Below are positions 7,586-14,734 of a DNA stretch of 31,233 nt, in pieces. The translations under genes were made by a program, and so were the position numbers. Source of the DNA: a virus; IMG/VR virus record IMGVR_UViG_3300046530_000359, positions 1 to 31,233 of that record; one strand, given 5' to 3'. Position 1 is the stretch's first letter. Each line of letters begins with the position of its first letter. Under the pieces are notes generated by a model. The model was not told where the DNA came from and did no database searches. It worked only from the letters and a program-made list of their open reading frames with translations.

Positions 7586-7599
7586 ATCAAGCGAGCGAG

Positions 7600-8037
7600 T
7601 CATGGCCGCGCTCCCAGCGACAGCGCCACCTCAGTCCGCTTCGCCGACAGGCCGGCCAGCTTGCAACCGGGGGATGTGGCGTGGAAGCAGAGCAGCTGCA
7701 GCAGCGGCTGGCCAGCGCGCACGAATCCGGCTGCGACTAGGCGCTCCATCGATGGCAGGTCGCGGCGGTTCACCAGATACTCGTTGCGGAAGCCCCAGCG
7801 TGCCATTGCGTGGTGCGGCGTAGCGCCCAGCATGTGATGCAGGATTTCCAGATCTTCCGGCCGCAGCGTGGCGGCGCGGTCCGTGAACTGGCAGGCCCCG
7901 CACTTGCCGTGCTGGGCAAGCTGCTTTGCGAAGGCTTTGTTGCCGCAGGCGCAGCGCTTCGATTCGAGCACCGGACCAGGCTTTTCGTTGGCGATGGCGC
8001 GGTGCTGGCGCTCTGCGCGGGACAGGTCGTAGATCAT
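7600..8037 (-). CDS. Phage protein with two Cys pairs, function unknown
   Basis: 145 residues. CACGN (residues 29-33) and CGACQF (46-51) form a probable zinc site. The rest is helical with a possible winged-helix region (PEDLEILHHMLGATPHHAMA). It belongs to the leftward operon. AAGGAAATATATTACC precedes the ATG at 8037. No specific family recognised; nucleic-acid binding is a guess from the zinc site. Confidence 0.65.
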   Translation of the reverse strand: MIYDLSRAERQHRAIANEKPGPVLESKRCACGNKAFAKQLAQHGKCGACQFTDRAATLRPEDLEILHHMLGATPHHAMARWGFRNEYLVNRRDLPSMERLVAAGFVRAGQPLLQLLCFHATSPGCKLAGLSAKRTEVALSLGARP

Positions 8038-8070
8038 GGTAATATATTTCCTTTTGACAAGATATTGACG

Positions 8071-8679
8071 ATGCTAGAAAAAGTTCGCCTTTGGTCAGAG
8101 GTCTTGCTTCTTGCGTGCATTTCCGCCTGTGCGTTGATAGCGGTCCTGTTATTCATCCGGGCGACTAGCACCATTCTTTGGTCCGAGGAGGCGGCAGGCT
8201 GGATGCAAGCCATAGGCTCGGTCATCGCGATTGTTGTCGCTTGGATGGCTGTCAGCTATCAGCTGAATCACGGCGAGCGCAATAAAGAGAAAGAGAACCG
8301 AAAAACGGATCTAATTCATCTTGAAATAGGACTCAGACTGGCGAAAGACGTATATGGCATTCATATGGACGTACACCGCAAGTACGTTATGAACAGAACC
8401 CTGTTTGCAGGTCATGAGAAAAAACTGTCCACTATCCGTATCGAAGAGATGCAAACGTCTTTGCATAACTTCACACTCAGGCCTATCGACCCAGTGCTCT
8501 ATGCAGAAGTGCTTACGCTGATTCGAGAGCTCGCCTACACATTGACGGCGGTCCGGGAACAGAATGCGAAGACTTACACATCGAGCAAGCGAGTAAAGAG
8601 GGCTTTCACCCGCGCAAATACCATGTTGAAATGCAGAGACCGCATACAAAAAATGTTGGATGCAGCTTCGACGGAATAA
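8071..8679 (+). CDS. Two-helix inner-membrane protein, inverted in the leftward operon
   Basis: 202 residues. Two hydrophobic segments (about 10-33 and 45-63) are followed by a charged, helical cytoplasmic region that contains RNKEKENRKTD and ends with a basic stretch. It is AT-richer than its neighbours and lies opposite to the operon, divergent from the gene at 8037 and convergent with the gene at 8945. A TTGACA at 8054-8059 is near the start but no matching -10 precedes it. Small membrane proteins placed like this in prophages are often superinfection-exclusion or lysogenic-conversion factors; that role is inference. The start at 8071 has no clear ribosome binding site. Confidence 0.6.
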   Translation: MLEKVRLWSEVLLLACISACALIAVLLFIRATSTILWSEEAAGWMQAIGSVIAIVVAWMAVSYQLNHGERNKEKENRKTDLIHLEIGLRLAKDVYGIHMDVHRKYVMNRTLFAGHEKKLSTIRIEEMQTSLHNFTLRPIDPVLYAEVLTLIRELAYTLTAVREQNAKTYTSSKRVKRAFTRANTMLKCRDRIQKMLDAASTE

Positions 8680-8699
8680 CTGGCAGAGAAGCTCCATAA

Positions 8700-8945
8700 T
8701 CATCGAATCCGGTGCTGGGTTACGCCTGTAATGCCAGCCGGAAGCGCCGGCTTAGGCGTCAAAAACTCACTACCGCCCTGCCCTGTCGCCTTCGCATACT
8801 CCACTTCGACTTTCGCCGTGTTGATGATCACCTGCGCCACACCGGAAATGGCCTTGGCCTTCTCGATATCGACCGAACCATCCTTCAAGCCGGCCAGCGC
8901 GCCGAACAGGTGTTCGCGCAGCGCGTCAATGTTGTTATTGCTCAT
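8700..8945 (-). CDS. Phage protein of unknown function
   Basis: 81 residues starting MSNNNIDALREHLFGALAGL. Largely helical (KAKAISGVAQVIINTAKVEV). The start at 8945 was chosen over an upstream in-frame ATG because it overlaps the end of the HNH gene by 11 bases and is preceded by GGAGTAAACGAG. Short helical proteins with this layout are common in early operons of Burkholderiales phages; no function is known to me. Confidence 0.7.
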   Translation of the reverse strand: MSNNNIDALREHLFGALAGLKDGSVDIEKAKAISGVAQVIINTAKVEVEYAKATGQGGSEFLTPKPALPAGITGVTQHRIR

Positions 8946-9596
8946 CTCGTTTACTCCGTTTGTTGATTTGGCGCGTGAGTGCACCTTGCAGGGCCATCAG
9001 GTCAGCGATTTCTTTCGGCAGGTTGTGGCGCGTGTGGCGGCGCATCCAATCGGCTTTGCTGATCAGTTCGAGGTTGTCGAGTGCGAAGTTGTTACGGTCA
9101 CGGTCGCGGAATGACAGCAAGTGCGTTGCCGGCGGAGCGGATCCGTGCGAGCGCTCCCAAAGTACGTGATGCTTCGGCCTCCACGCTTCTGGCCAGCCCC
9201 CGTCAGCGATCTTGAGCCACACATATCCCATATGCAGTTTCTCGGACCCGATGCCCATATAGTTGACGGGTCGTTCGCCTTTCTTGAATTCCGTGTCTGG
9301 ACTGAGGTGAATGCCCTTCTGCCCTTCTGCCCCTTGGTCCATGGCACGTGACCGGATGCAAACCGCGTGGCCGAGCCCCGCACGCCGTCGAGGCGTCCGG
9401 ATGCAGCGCTGCTCTTGAATTCTTCGGACTTCGTTAGCCCTAGGCGTTTGGCGCGGGCATAAAGGGTGGGCAAACGAATACCGAGCGCTGCAGCCACGTC
9501 GGCGGCACGCATGTCAGGATATTGATTGCGTAGTGCCGCATCCTGCTCTGGCGTCCATTTGTGCTTCGGTGCATTGATGCCACGAGATTTCGTCAT
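8935..9596 (-). pseudogene. HNH endonuclease gene split by an 8-bp tandem duplication
   Basis: Two minus-strand frames together make one HNH homing-type nuclease. The first (from 9596) encodes an N-terminal HTH region (WTPEQDAALRNQYPDMRAAD) and reaches GHVPWTKGQKG. The second continues with IHLSPDTEFKKGERPVNY, a KLHMGYVWLKIADG strand, the HH-type core KHHVLWERSHG, FRDRDRNNFALDNLELIS and a C-terminal tail to 8935. At the junction the sequence GGGCAGAA is present twice in tandem. With one copy the two parts join in frame without loss of a residue. The gene is therefore broken by a duplication, unless slippage restores it. Its ATG overlaps the upstream stop (ATGA). Confidence 0.8.
9312..9332. 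repeat. 8-bp tandem duplication in the HNH gene
   Basis: TGCCCTTC occurs twice in direct tandem, followed by TGCCC. Loss of one copy restores a single HNH reading frame. Confidence 0.85.
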
Positions 9597-9940
9597 GCTC
9601 GCGCTCCAGCTGCACGGCGCACGATGCGGACCTGCGACGGATGATAGGTGCCACGGAATGCCGGGCCAGCGACCTGGCCGACGTACGGCGGAGCTACTGC
9701 ATTGACCGGTTCCAGCGCGCGGCGCGCATCGTCGGTGAGGTGGTAAATGATGCCGACCACGCGAGCATTGCCGCCGATCAGGCGATCAAAGATCTTGCGC
9801 AGCGCATATTCCAGGCGTGTATCTTCGATGTCGAAGCCGGCGCGCTCGCAGACCTGATAGAAGGTGCCTGGCCCCTGCTGCAACGCGACCAGCAGCGTGT
9901 GCGAGCGAGTGCCCTTGGCTGGGAAAGTGGCGGTCGTCAT
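9593..9940 (-). CDS. Phage winged-helix-like protein, function unknown
   Basis: 115 residues. The segment HTLLVALQQGPGTFYQVCER followed by helices and a basic strand pair suggests a small winged-helix fold. ATG overlaps the stop of the upstream gene (ATGA), and its own stop overlaps the HNH start in the same way, so these genes are one translation-coupled chain. No specific family recognised. Confidence 0.65.
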   Translation of the reverse strand: MTTATFPAKGTRSHTLLVALQQGPGTFYQVCERAGFDIEDTRLEYALRKIFDRLIGGNARVVGIIYHLTDDARRALEPVNAVAPPYVGQVAGPAFRGTYHPSQVRIVRRAAGARA

Positions 9941-10146
9941 GGTTGCCCCGCCTTCTCGCTCAGGTTGTCGGCGGCGCCGCGCAGATCCTGGCGTGCACGG
10001 TACTCGGCGCGCTGGGCGTCGCGGTCGGCTTTATTGGCGATGTGTGCGCGGTCCTTGTGGCGCCAGTCGACCAAGGTGCGGACGGCTTTCTCCGCCGGCG
10101 TGCCGGTGTGCTCCGGCGCCGGTTCAGTTTGTGTTATATTTCGCAT
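9937..10146 (-). CDS. Small charged phage protein
   Basis: 69 residues starting MRNITQTEPAPEHTGTPAEK, very rich in Ala, Arg, Asp and Lys, predicted helical. The start at 10146 follows ACGAGGACTCA, a good ribosome binding site; a longer in-frame reading has none. Function unknown. Confidence 0.65.
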   Translation of the reverse strand: MRNITQTEPAPEHTGTPAEKAVRTLVDWRHKDRAHIANKADRDAQRAEYRARQDLRGAADNLSEKAGQP

Positions 10147-10173
10147 TGAGTCCTCGTAGGGATGGTTGTTCCG

Positions 10174-10197
10174 AAAGCCGCGCGCCAACGCGGCTTT
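10174..10197. terminator. Terminator-like hairpin between two leftward genes
   Basis: AAAGCCGCG and CGCGGCTTT form a 9-bp stem with a 6-base loop. On the plus strand the stem runs into TTTTTC, so it would stop plus-strand (antisense) transcription. For the leftward operon the U-tract is short, so it may attenuate rather than stop. Confidence 0.5.
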
Positions 10198-10199
10198 TT

Positions 10200-10322
10200 C
10201 TATTTCTGCTGGTCTGCCGCTGCTTCGCGCGCCAGGCGCTCGTAGTGTTCTCGCCCCATCACGTGTCCGGGTTCGGTCGGCAACGGCTCGGCGCCCTGCT
10301 CTTTCTTTTCCTGCTGCGTCAT
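10200..10322 (-). CDS. Short phage protein
   Basis: 40 residues starting MTQQEKKEQGAEPLPTEPGH and ending in a charged helix. Its ATG lies three bases after the stop of the upstream HTH gene, with GGGAAGG upstream. The spacing and phage-like composition support a real gene; no function can be given. Confidence 0.5.
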   Translation of the reverse strand: MTQQEKKEQGAEPLPTEPGHVMGREHYERLAREAAADQQK

Positions 10323-10325
10323 TGA

Positions 10326-10571
10326 TTACTGCGCCTTCCCGGCCAGGCCGGCGCGGATATCGGCCACCGCGAAGTTGAACTTCTCGTGTGCCTTCAGGAT
10401 CATGCTGTCGCCGAAGGGCAGCTTGCGGTGGCGGATCTTGCTGATCACCGGTGGTGCGACTTCCAAGGCCCGCGCCAGCGCGGCGTCGTTCTTTAATTTC
10501 AGCTTATCGATCAGTGTGTCGAGGAATGCTGGTGCGCCTGGTTGGGCTGCTACTGCTACTGCTACTGACAT
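10326..10571 (-). CDS. Small helix-turn-helix regulator
   Basis: 81 residues. The segment KNDAALARALEVAPPVISKI (about 26-45) is an XRE-like helix-turn-helix. An upstream in-frame ATG at 10583 adds four residues; the ATG at 10571 was preferred because GGAG lies nine bases before it. The N-terminus AVAVAA is encoded by a short GCTACT repeat (10551-10568). In the lambda order a CII-like activator would lie near here, but sequence evidence for CII is lacking. Confidence 0.7.
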   Translation of the reverse strand: MSVAVAVAAQPGAPAFLDTLIDKLKLKNDAALARALEVAPPVISKIRHRKLPFGDSMILKAHEKFNFAVADIRAGLAGKAQ

Positions 10572-10624
10572 AGGGTTCTCCATCTTCTGTGTCGCCGCGC
10601 GCGACGGGGCGCGGCATCCCGAAT

Positions 10625-11389
10625 TCACAAAGCGATCTCTGCCAAAACAGAATCAACCCACTTCACCTGCTGGATCGGCGTACCGCTACCGTGCGCCTTA
10701 CCGGTATCCAGTACGACAGCGTGCCGGCGGCCTTTCTCGGTCGGAACCCAGTGGCCGCCGACGCTCTCCTGCAGGCCGGCGTCAGCCAAGCGGCGGTTGA
10801 ATGTGATTGCGCTTTGGCAGAAGCGCTTACCCAGTTCGGTCGGCGTGTAGCAGATCTCTTGGGTCGGTGTTGGTAAGTGCGAGTGGCCTGCCATGGCCAG
10901 AAGGTTCACACCAGTTTGAGCAGTGGCGATCTGGTTGGCGCCGATGGCGGCTGCGTTCTTATCTATGCCGCAGGCGCGCAGCGCGCGAACCAGTGTCGGC
11001 ATCATCGCGGCGGCTTCCAGTACAGGCGCTTTCGGCGCCTTGACCTTGCGCGGAGTTGGTGCGGTGCCGGTCGCCGCTGCGTCGAACGTGCGGATCACCT
11101 GCAGATGGAACTTCGGGCTGATCCACATCGCATAGGCGTAGACCAACTCCTTGCCCGCGTAGGTGCCTTGATGCAGCCCTCCTTTAATGCTCACGACCGA
11201 TGCAGGAATTCCTGCATCACCTGCTTCCGCGCTTAACTCAGCGACCAAGTCCTGAGTCTGCTGATTTTCCAACCAGAGCGGTGGGCGGTGGCGCGCCTCG
11301 GCGCCGGCAGCCTTATGCAAGTCATTCAGGGAGAAGCGACCGTGTTCATCGGTGCGAATCTGCACGTCAGCGATCATCAGGTGGTTCAT
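10625..11389 (-). CDS. KilA-N domain antirepressor-type protein
   Basis: 254 residues. Residues 1-105 form a KilA-N DNA-binding domain (DEHGRFSLNDLHKAAGAE, LVYAYAMWISPKFHLQVIRT). The C-terminal half has the KilAC/antirepressor pattern YTPTELGKRFCQ ... WVPTEKGRRHAV ... GTPIQQVKW. Proteins of this kind relieve or modulate repression in temperate phages. The start at 11389 is supported by AAAGGACGAACCG. A much longer upstream extension in this frame is the shadow of the RHH gene. Together with the Rha protein at 15302 the element carries two phage-regulatory modules of the Bro/KilA/Rha type. Confidence 0.8.
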   Translation of the reverse strand: MNHLMIADVQIRTDEHGRFSLNDLHKAAGAEARHRPPLWLENQQTQDLVAELSAEAGDAGIPASVVSIKGGLHQGTYAGKELVYAYAMWISPKFHLQVIRTFDAAATGTAPTPRKVKAPKAPVLEAAAMMPTLVRALRACGIDKNAAAIGANQIATAQTGVNLLAMAGHSHLPTPTQEICYTPTELGKRFCQSAITFNRRLADAGLQESVGGHWVPTEKGRRHAVVLDTGKAHGSGTPIQQVKWVDSVLAEIAL

Positions 11390-11438
11390 CGGTTCGTCCT
11401 TTCTTGGTGCGACTTTTGGATCGCAGAGGGTCATCAAT

Positions 11439-11726
11439 TCACGAACGCATAGGGCGCAGCGCACCGCGCGAAACGCGACGCACACTCTGCCCTGGGAAAG
11501 AGAAGGCCCGGCGCAGGCCTGCACCAGCCCCTTCTTGCCGCCCAGGGAAGCGAGTAATCTGCTGGTGCGCTGTCGCGATGCGGATACCAGCCTGACGCAG
11601 GAACGCGCTGATGCTGGTGTCGCTGGCGTGACAGTGACTTTGCAGGGTGGCCTGCTCATCGTCGCCGAGGTACACCTTGACGACATTCAAGCGGGGATTG
11701 GGCTTGCGGCTACTGGTGGTGTTCAT
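11439..11726 (-). CDS. Ribbon-helix-helix-like DNA-binding protein
   Basis: 95 residues. NVVKVYLGDDEQATLQ followed by two helices (TSISAFLRQAGIRIA) fits a ribbon-helix-helix fold, related in style to relaxosome accessory and Arc-like proteins. The C-terminal 40 residues are Arg/Gly-rich without structure. ATAGGAAAAACC precedes the ATG. Probably a small transcription regulator of the early leftward operon. Confidence 0.6.
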   Translation of the reverse strand: MNTTSSRKPNPRLNVVKVYLGDDEQATLQSHCHASDTSISAFLRQAGIRIATAHQQITRFPGRQEGAGAGLRRAFSFPGQSVRRVSRGALRPMRS

Positions 11727-11801
11727 GGTTTTTCCTATAAAAGTGATTCAGGCTTTCAGGTGATGCGGGTGATTCAAGTCTTGCGAATTTCGTGGTGGGC
11801 G

Positions 11802-12083
11802 TCAGCCCGACAGGCCGGATGCTGCGGCGCCGGTGGCAACGTTTGCGGCGACCGTGGTGATGCCGAAGCCCGTGCCGTTTATGCCGACGTGCAGCGCGCG
11901 GTCGCCCTGCTTCGCCAGCACTTCCAGCAGCGTGGTCTGCTTGCGCAGCTCGGTCAGCAGCGGCTCTTGCAGCGCCAACAGCACGCCAGCGGCAGCACCG
12001 GCAACGACTGCTGGATCAGCCTTGTCGGCATCGAGGTTGAATGCGGCCAGCAGCGCGGCGGTCAGGGTTTCGTGGTTGCTCAT
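11802..12083 (-). CDS. Phage protein of unknown function
   Basis: 93 residues starting MSNHETLTAALLAAFNLDAD. A helical N-terminal half is followed by a Gly/Ala/Thr-rich tail (GINGTGFGITTVAANVATGA). Start at 12083 after AAAGGAAGCCTG. No domain recognised. The plus-strand gene at 12169 lies upstream of it, so this stretch of the operon is interrupted. Confidence 0.6.
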   Translation of the reverse strand: MSNHETLTAALLAAFNLDADKADPAVVAGAAAGVLLALQEPLLTELRKQTTLLEVLAKQGDRALHVGINGTGFGITTVAANVATGAAASGLSG

Positions 12084-12108
12084 CAGGCTTCCTTTCAAAT
12101 ATTCGGGC

Positions 12109-12168
12109 GGGAGATCCTAATGCGCTACAGTTGCAGTTCTCACACAACAACTTGCAAAGGGATCTCCC
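12109..12168. repeat. 9-bp inverted repeat between divergent genes
   Basis: GGGAGATCC (12109-12117) and GGATCTCCC (12160-12168) are perfect inverted repeats separated by 42 bases. The second copy abuts the ATG of the plus-strand gene at 12169 and overlaps its ribosome binding site (AAAGGGATCTCCC). It could be an operator pair or an RNA hairpin that masks the ribosome binding site. Confidence 0.5.
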
Positions 12169-12438
12169 ATGGACGATCTACAAAAAATTCATGTGGCTCT
12201 AACGGCGCAGCGACTTATTCTTCAACATCTATTCACGCGCTTTTACGAGCAAGATGCCAAGGCCGAACATCAGGCTGCAGCCAAGTTCCTGCTCGAAGCC
12301 GAGTCGGCCACCGTGCAAAACGAATCGCTACTATCGCTTCCAACAGACGAAGTCCGGGCTGCTGTAATCGGACAGATGCAGATGTTCTTTTCAGACATCG
12401 AGAGCTACCTAGCTTCACGCAGCACTACAGGCGCCTAA
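12169..12438 (+). CDS. Small helical protein inverted in the leftward operon
   Basis: 89 residues, mostly helical (MDDLQKIHVALTAQRLILQH; DEVRAAVIGQMQMFFSDIES). AAAGGG precedes the ATG. Its stop overlaps the end of the convergent gene at 12435 by four bases. It needs its own promoter in the 12084-12168 gap. It resembles no family I know; by place and orientation it is a moron candidate. Confidence 0.55.
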   Translation: MDDLQKIHVALTAQRLILQHLFTRFYEQDAKAEHQAAAKFLLEAESATVQNESLLSLPTDEVRAAVIGQMQMFFSDIESYLASRSTTGA

Positions 12439-12758
12439 ATGCGAAGACCGGATGTCATCTGGCCGCGCCGTTCCATTTCATCTTCGAGAACGGATTTCGA
12501 AGTGGTACCACCCACTGCGCCGGAACTTGCGCATGGTGAGCAATTCCGCACCGTCGCCTGGATATTCCACAACTTCGCCAGCGCAGCCTCGGCCTCGCCC
12601 GCCGCGACGGTCAGTTGCCGCACTGGCTCCAGCGCGCCGCGCACTTGGCTGTCATCCACCTCGATCTTCAGCGAGGCGACGACCAATTCAGATTTTTGCG
12701 GCGCGCGGACGTATCCCAGCTTCGCCACGAAGGCGTCCAGGTGCTTACGAGTGTTCAT
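12435..12758 (-). CDS. Phage protein, second gene of the leftward operon
   Basis: 107 residues starting MNTRKHLDAFVAKLGYVRAP. Residues 20-70 are helical with EVDDSQVRGALEPVRQ. The last 35 residues are low in structure and overlap the plus-strand neighbour's stop. GGAGAACCCC precedes the ATG, which lies inside the end of the YdaS/Cro-like gene. Function unknown. Confidence 0.6.
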   Translation of the reverse strand: MNTRKHLDAFVAKLGYVRAPQKSELVVASLKIEVDDSQVRGALEPVRQLTVAAGEAEAALAKLWNIQATVRNCSPCASSGAVGGTTSKSVLEDEMERRGQMTSGLRI

Positions 12759-12990
12759 GGGGTTCTCCGGTGGTGGCGAGTTCGGGCCAGATCAGATGCC
12801 AGTCATCTGGGCGCAGGTCGGCGCGAGTAACTGCGCCTTTTGTATGCAACTCAATTTGAGGGCAATGCTGCGGGGCGACAGGTCGAATCCGCTCGACCCA
12901 CTGATGAAGCAAGGCCGACGACACACCAATCGAACGAGCAAAGGCGGCCTTCGTGGTGTCCGAGCTCAAGAAGTAGTTTTTCAGGTCCAT
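12745..12990 (-). CDS. YdaS/Cro-like repressor, first gene of the leftward operon
   Basis: 81 residues. An N-terminal helix-turn-helix (TTKAAFARSIGVSSALLHQW) and the signature GAVTRADLRPDDWHLIWPEL place it in the YdaS (Cro superfamily) group. It is divergent from the cI-like gene and shares the operator region 12998-13063 with it, the place of lambda cro. Its ATG lies six bases after a TATTAT -10 box, with no ribosome binding site, so the message is probably leaderless. It presumably represses the cI promoter and turns down the early promoters during lytic growth. Confidence 0.85.
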   Translation of the reverse strand: MDLKNYFLSSDTTKAAFARSIGVSSALLHQWVERIRPVAPQHCPQIELHTKGAVTRADLRPDDWHLIWPELATTGEPHEHS

Positions 12991-12996
12991 GCCGCA

Positions 12997-13024
12997 ATAA
13001 TAGCACCGCTATTATATAAGTCAA
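12997..13024 (-). promoter_or_regulatory. Leftward early promoter (pR equivalent)
   Basis: On the minus strand TTGACT (13019-13024), a 16-base spacer and TATTAT (12997-13002) form a near-consensus sigma70 promoter. The predicted start falls at about 12990, the A of the YdaS/Cro ATG. The -10 box lies inside the outermost operator (12998-13014), so repressor binding would block it. A TATAAT at 13011-13016 is an alternative -10 without a good -35. Confidence 0.65.
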
Positions 13025-13063
13025 TAGCATTGCTCGTTGCGGCGATTAATAGCATTGCTATAC
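12998..13063. promoter_or_regulatory. Three-site operator between cro-like and cI-like genes
   Basis: Three 17-bp sites: TAATAGCACCGCTATTA (12998-13014), a degenerate CAATAGCATTGCTCGTT (13022-13038) and TAATAGCATTGCTATAC (13047-13063). Centres are 24 and 25 bp apart. Each has the half-site AATAGC; the first and third have a good mirror half. The same motif and spacing occur at 18416-18481. These are presumed binding sites of the cI-like and YdaS/Cro-like proteins. Confidence 0.85.
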
Positions 13064-13064
13064 T
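13037..13064 (+). promoter_or_regulatory. Repressor maintenance promoter (pRM equivalent)
   Basis: TTGCGG (13037-13042), a 16-base spacer and TATACT (13059-13064). The start would fall on the ATG at 13071, as with the leaderless lambda cI message from pRM. The third operator covers the -10 box. Confidence 0.55.
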
Positions 13065-13070
13065 CCGCGC

Positions 13071-13817
13071 ATGAAAGCAGACCCTAAGCCCCTAGAACAA
13101 TGGCAAGTCGACGATGCAGATCGTCTCAAGGCACTGTTCGACAAACGCGAACCAAAGATTTCGCAGTCGGAATTCGGCTCGCAGTTTGAGTTGGGCACCC
13201 AGGGGATGGTGTCTCAGTACCTCCTCGCACGGCGTCCGCTCAACATCAAGGCCGCCGCCGCCTTCGCGCGAGGCCTCGGCGTGGCCGTCGTTGACTTCAG
13301 TCCGACGATCGCCAGTCAGATCAACGAAGCATCGCAAGCTGCCGGCGAGATTCCTGGTGCGCGCGCGGTAACTGATGACGAGGACCATGCGGAACCAAAT
13401 GTCGAAATTAGAATGGTTTCGATCGATGTGCAGGCCGGCGTGGATCGCATCATTCTTGAGCCGCTGGATTATGATGGCGGCAAACACCATGTGCCTCGCC
13501 AATGGCTGGAGGAGAACGATCTCTACCCTGCCGCACTCGTCGCAGTGAAGGTCAAGGGTGATAGCATGCAGCCGCTTATGTACGAGGGCGACATTGCGGT
13601 AGTGAACACGGCCGATAAGGTCCGCAAAAACGGCGGCGTCTTCGCGATGAACTACGAGGGTCAGGCCGTCATCAAGCGCTTGCTCTATGATCGACGCGAT
13701 TGGTTCCTGGCTTCCGATAACCCGGATTTCAAGCCGGTTCCGTGTCGAGGCACAGACTGCATCGTTATCGGACGCGTCGTGCACTTCACCCCGAAGAATT
13801 TCCGAGATCGACTGTAA
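13071..13817 (+). CDS. cI: cI-like phage repressor (S24 peptidase family)
   Basis: 248 residues. An N-terminal helix-turn-helix region (about 20-75) is followed by a LexA/CI-type S24 domain with the catalytic serine in KGDSMQPLMYEGD (Ser165) and lysine in AVIKRLLYD (Lys202). An Ala-Gly at 122-123 lies 42 residues before Ser165, a fitting distance for RecA-stimulated self-cleavage, so the prophage would be SOS-inducible; the cleavage site is inferred. No ribosome binding site precedes the ATG, which is six bases after the -10. It faces the YdaS/Cro-like gene across the operator and should also bind the matching operator at 18416-18481. Confidence 0.92.
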   Translation: MKADPKPLEQWQVDDADRLKALFDKREPKISQSEFGSQFELGTQGMVSQYLLARRPLNIKAAAAFARGLGVAVVDFSPTIASQINEASQAAGEIPGARAVTDDEDHAEPNVEIRMVSIDVQAGVDRIILEPLDYDGGKHHVPRQWLEENDLYPAALVAVKVKGDSMQPLMYEGDIAVVNTADKVRKNGGVFAMNYEGQAVIKRLLYDRRDWFLASDNPDFKPVPCRGTDCIVIGRVVHFTPKNFRDRL

Positions 13818-13892
13818 TTGATGCAACAATTGGATAGATTTCCAACTTTCAATTCTCCTTACAATAGTGGCATCGAATTGACAGGGTAAATC

Positions 13893-14309
13893 ATGAAGAA
13901 CTGGGGTATCGCGATTTTAGTTCTAGGACTCGCGTTGGGAGCTTACTCATTGTCGATGGACGTTGGGATCGACGTTCCAGCTAGAGACTATGGCTACGGC
14001 ATCAAGTCTCCGGCGATGCAGGTCGCCAATATCGATAAAATCTCCCAACGTCAAAATGTCATGATTTTTTCGGGCATCTTGTCGGTGGTCGGAGCAATCT
14101 TGGTCGGCTTTGGGTCGATGCAGCAGCGACAGCCCGCGCGACCTGTCTCCCGGCCGCCGCAGGCGCAAACCACACCCGAAGAAGATGCGGAATTCATGCG
14201 CGACCTGGTTGCAGCGCCAAACAACTTCTCGATCTGCTCGAAGTGCCGACATATGGGTAGTGGTAAGGACGCGGCGTGCGCGAGATGTGGTGCTGAGTTT
14301 AGCGCATAG
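13893..14309 (+). CDS. Membrane protein with C-terminal zinc ribbon, at the rex position
   Basis: 138 residues. A hydrophobic N-terminus (about 5-20), a second membrane segment (57-78), a Pro/Gln-rich linker and a terminal CSKC ... CARC zinc ribbon (from about residue 118). GACAGGGTAAATC gives a ribosome binding site. It follows cI in the same direction, so in a lysogen it is either cotranscribed with cI or driven from the 75-bp gap, where a TACAAT (13860-13865) could be a -10. It lies where lambda has rexA/rexB. The role in exclusion or lysogenic conversion is inference. Confidence 0.65.
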   Translation: MKNWGIAILVLGLALGAYSLSMDVGIDVPARDYGYGIKSPAMQVANIDKISQRQNVMIFSGILSVVGAILVGFGSMQQRQPARPVSRPPQAQTTPEEDAEFMRDLVAAPNNFSICSKCRHMGSGKDAACARCGAEFSA

Positions 14310-14346
14310 CTGGCCCAAAGCATTCGAAGATCACTGGATGGCTATC

Positions 14347-14404
14347 GGCGCGAAATGATGTCGCGCCATTTCCATTCCTGTGGCGCCGATAATTCATCGG
14401 TGCC
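14347..14404 (+). terminator. Two hairpins downstream of the zinc-ribbon membrane gene
   Basis: GGCGCGA/TCGCGCC (14347-14367, loop 7) and GGCGCCGAT/ATCGGTGCC (14382-14404, loop 5, one G-U) follow each other. Neither has a strong U-tract. They may end or attenuate the cI-region transcript before the next gene. Confidence 0.35.
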
Positions 14405-14440
14405 CCATTAAAACCTCAAAAAGATAGGGAAGATTAAATA

Positions 14441-14734
14441 ATGAAAATAAGCGGCGCTGATCTAACTAGCTTCTTCAAAGCAAAAAACAGTTCAATCAAA
14501 TGTTCTTATTGCGACTCCGACGATTGGACGATCCCAAGTGACAACAAGATCGCAGATTCGCGCCCAGATGATGATCTGGCTCCCCAAATTTTTTTCCCGA
14601 CTATCTACAATATGGACGGCACTAAAACAATTGAAGGTGTTCAATTGCTCCCAATGTCCTGTGCTAATTGCGGCAATACTCGATTGCAAAATATCAACAT
14701 CCTACTCACCTGGTTAAAAGAGAGGGATGCCTGA
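14441..14734 (+). CDS. Small zinc-binding protein, first of a two-gene cassette
   Basis: 97 residues. CSYC (about 21-24) and CANC (74-77) form a probable zinc ribbon around an acidic centre (NKIADSRPDDDLAPQ). It is clearly AT-richer than the flanking genes, a sign of separate acquisition. GGGAAGATTAAATA precedes the ATG. Its 3' end overlaps the next gene by eight bases, so the two are coupled. No family recognised. Confidence 0.65.
   Translation: MKISGADLTSFFKAKNSSIKCSYCDSDDWTIPSDNKIADSRPDDDLAPQIFFPTIYNMDGTKTIEGVQLLPMSCANCGNTRLQNINILLTWLKERDA

Noticed and set aside
10551-10568. GCTACT microsatellite in the small HTH gene
   Set aside because: The unit is six bases, so copy changes keep the frame; it only varies an Ala-Val stretch. 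No switch expected.
11352-12539. 395-codon plus-strand frame
   Set aside because: Crosses several leftward genes with good ribosome binding sites and recognisable domains; low-complexity shadow.
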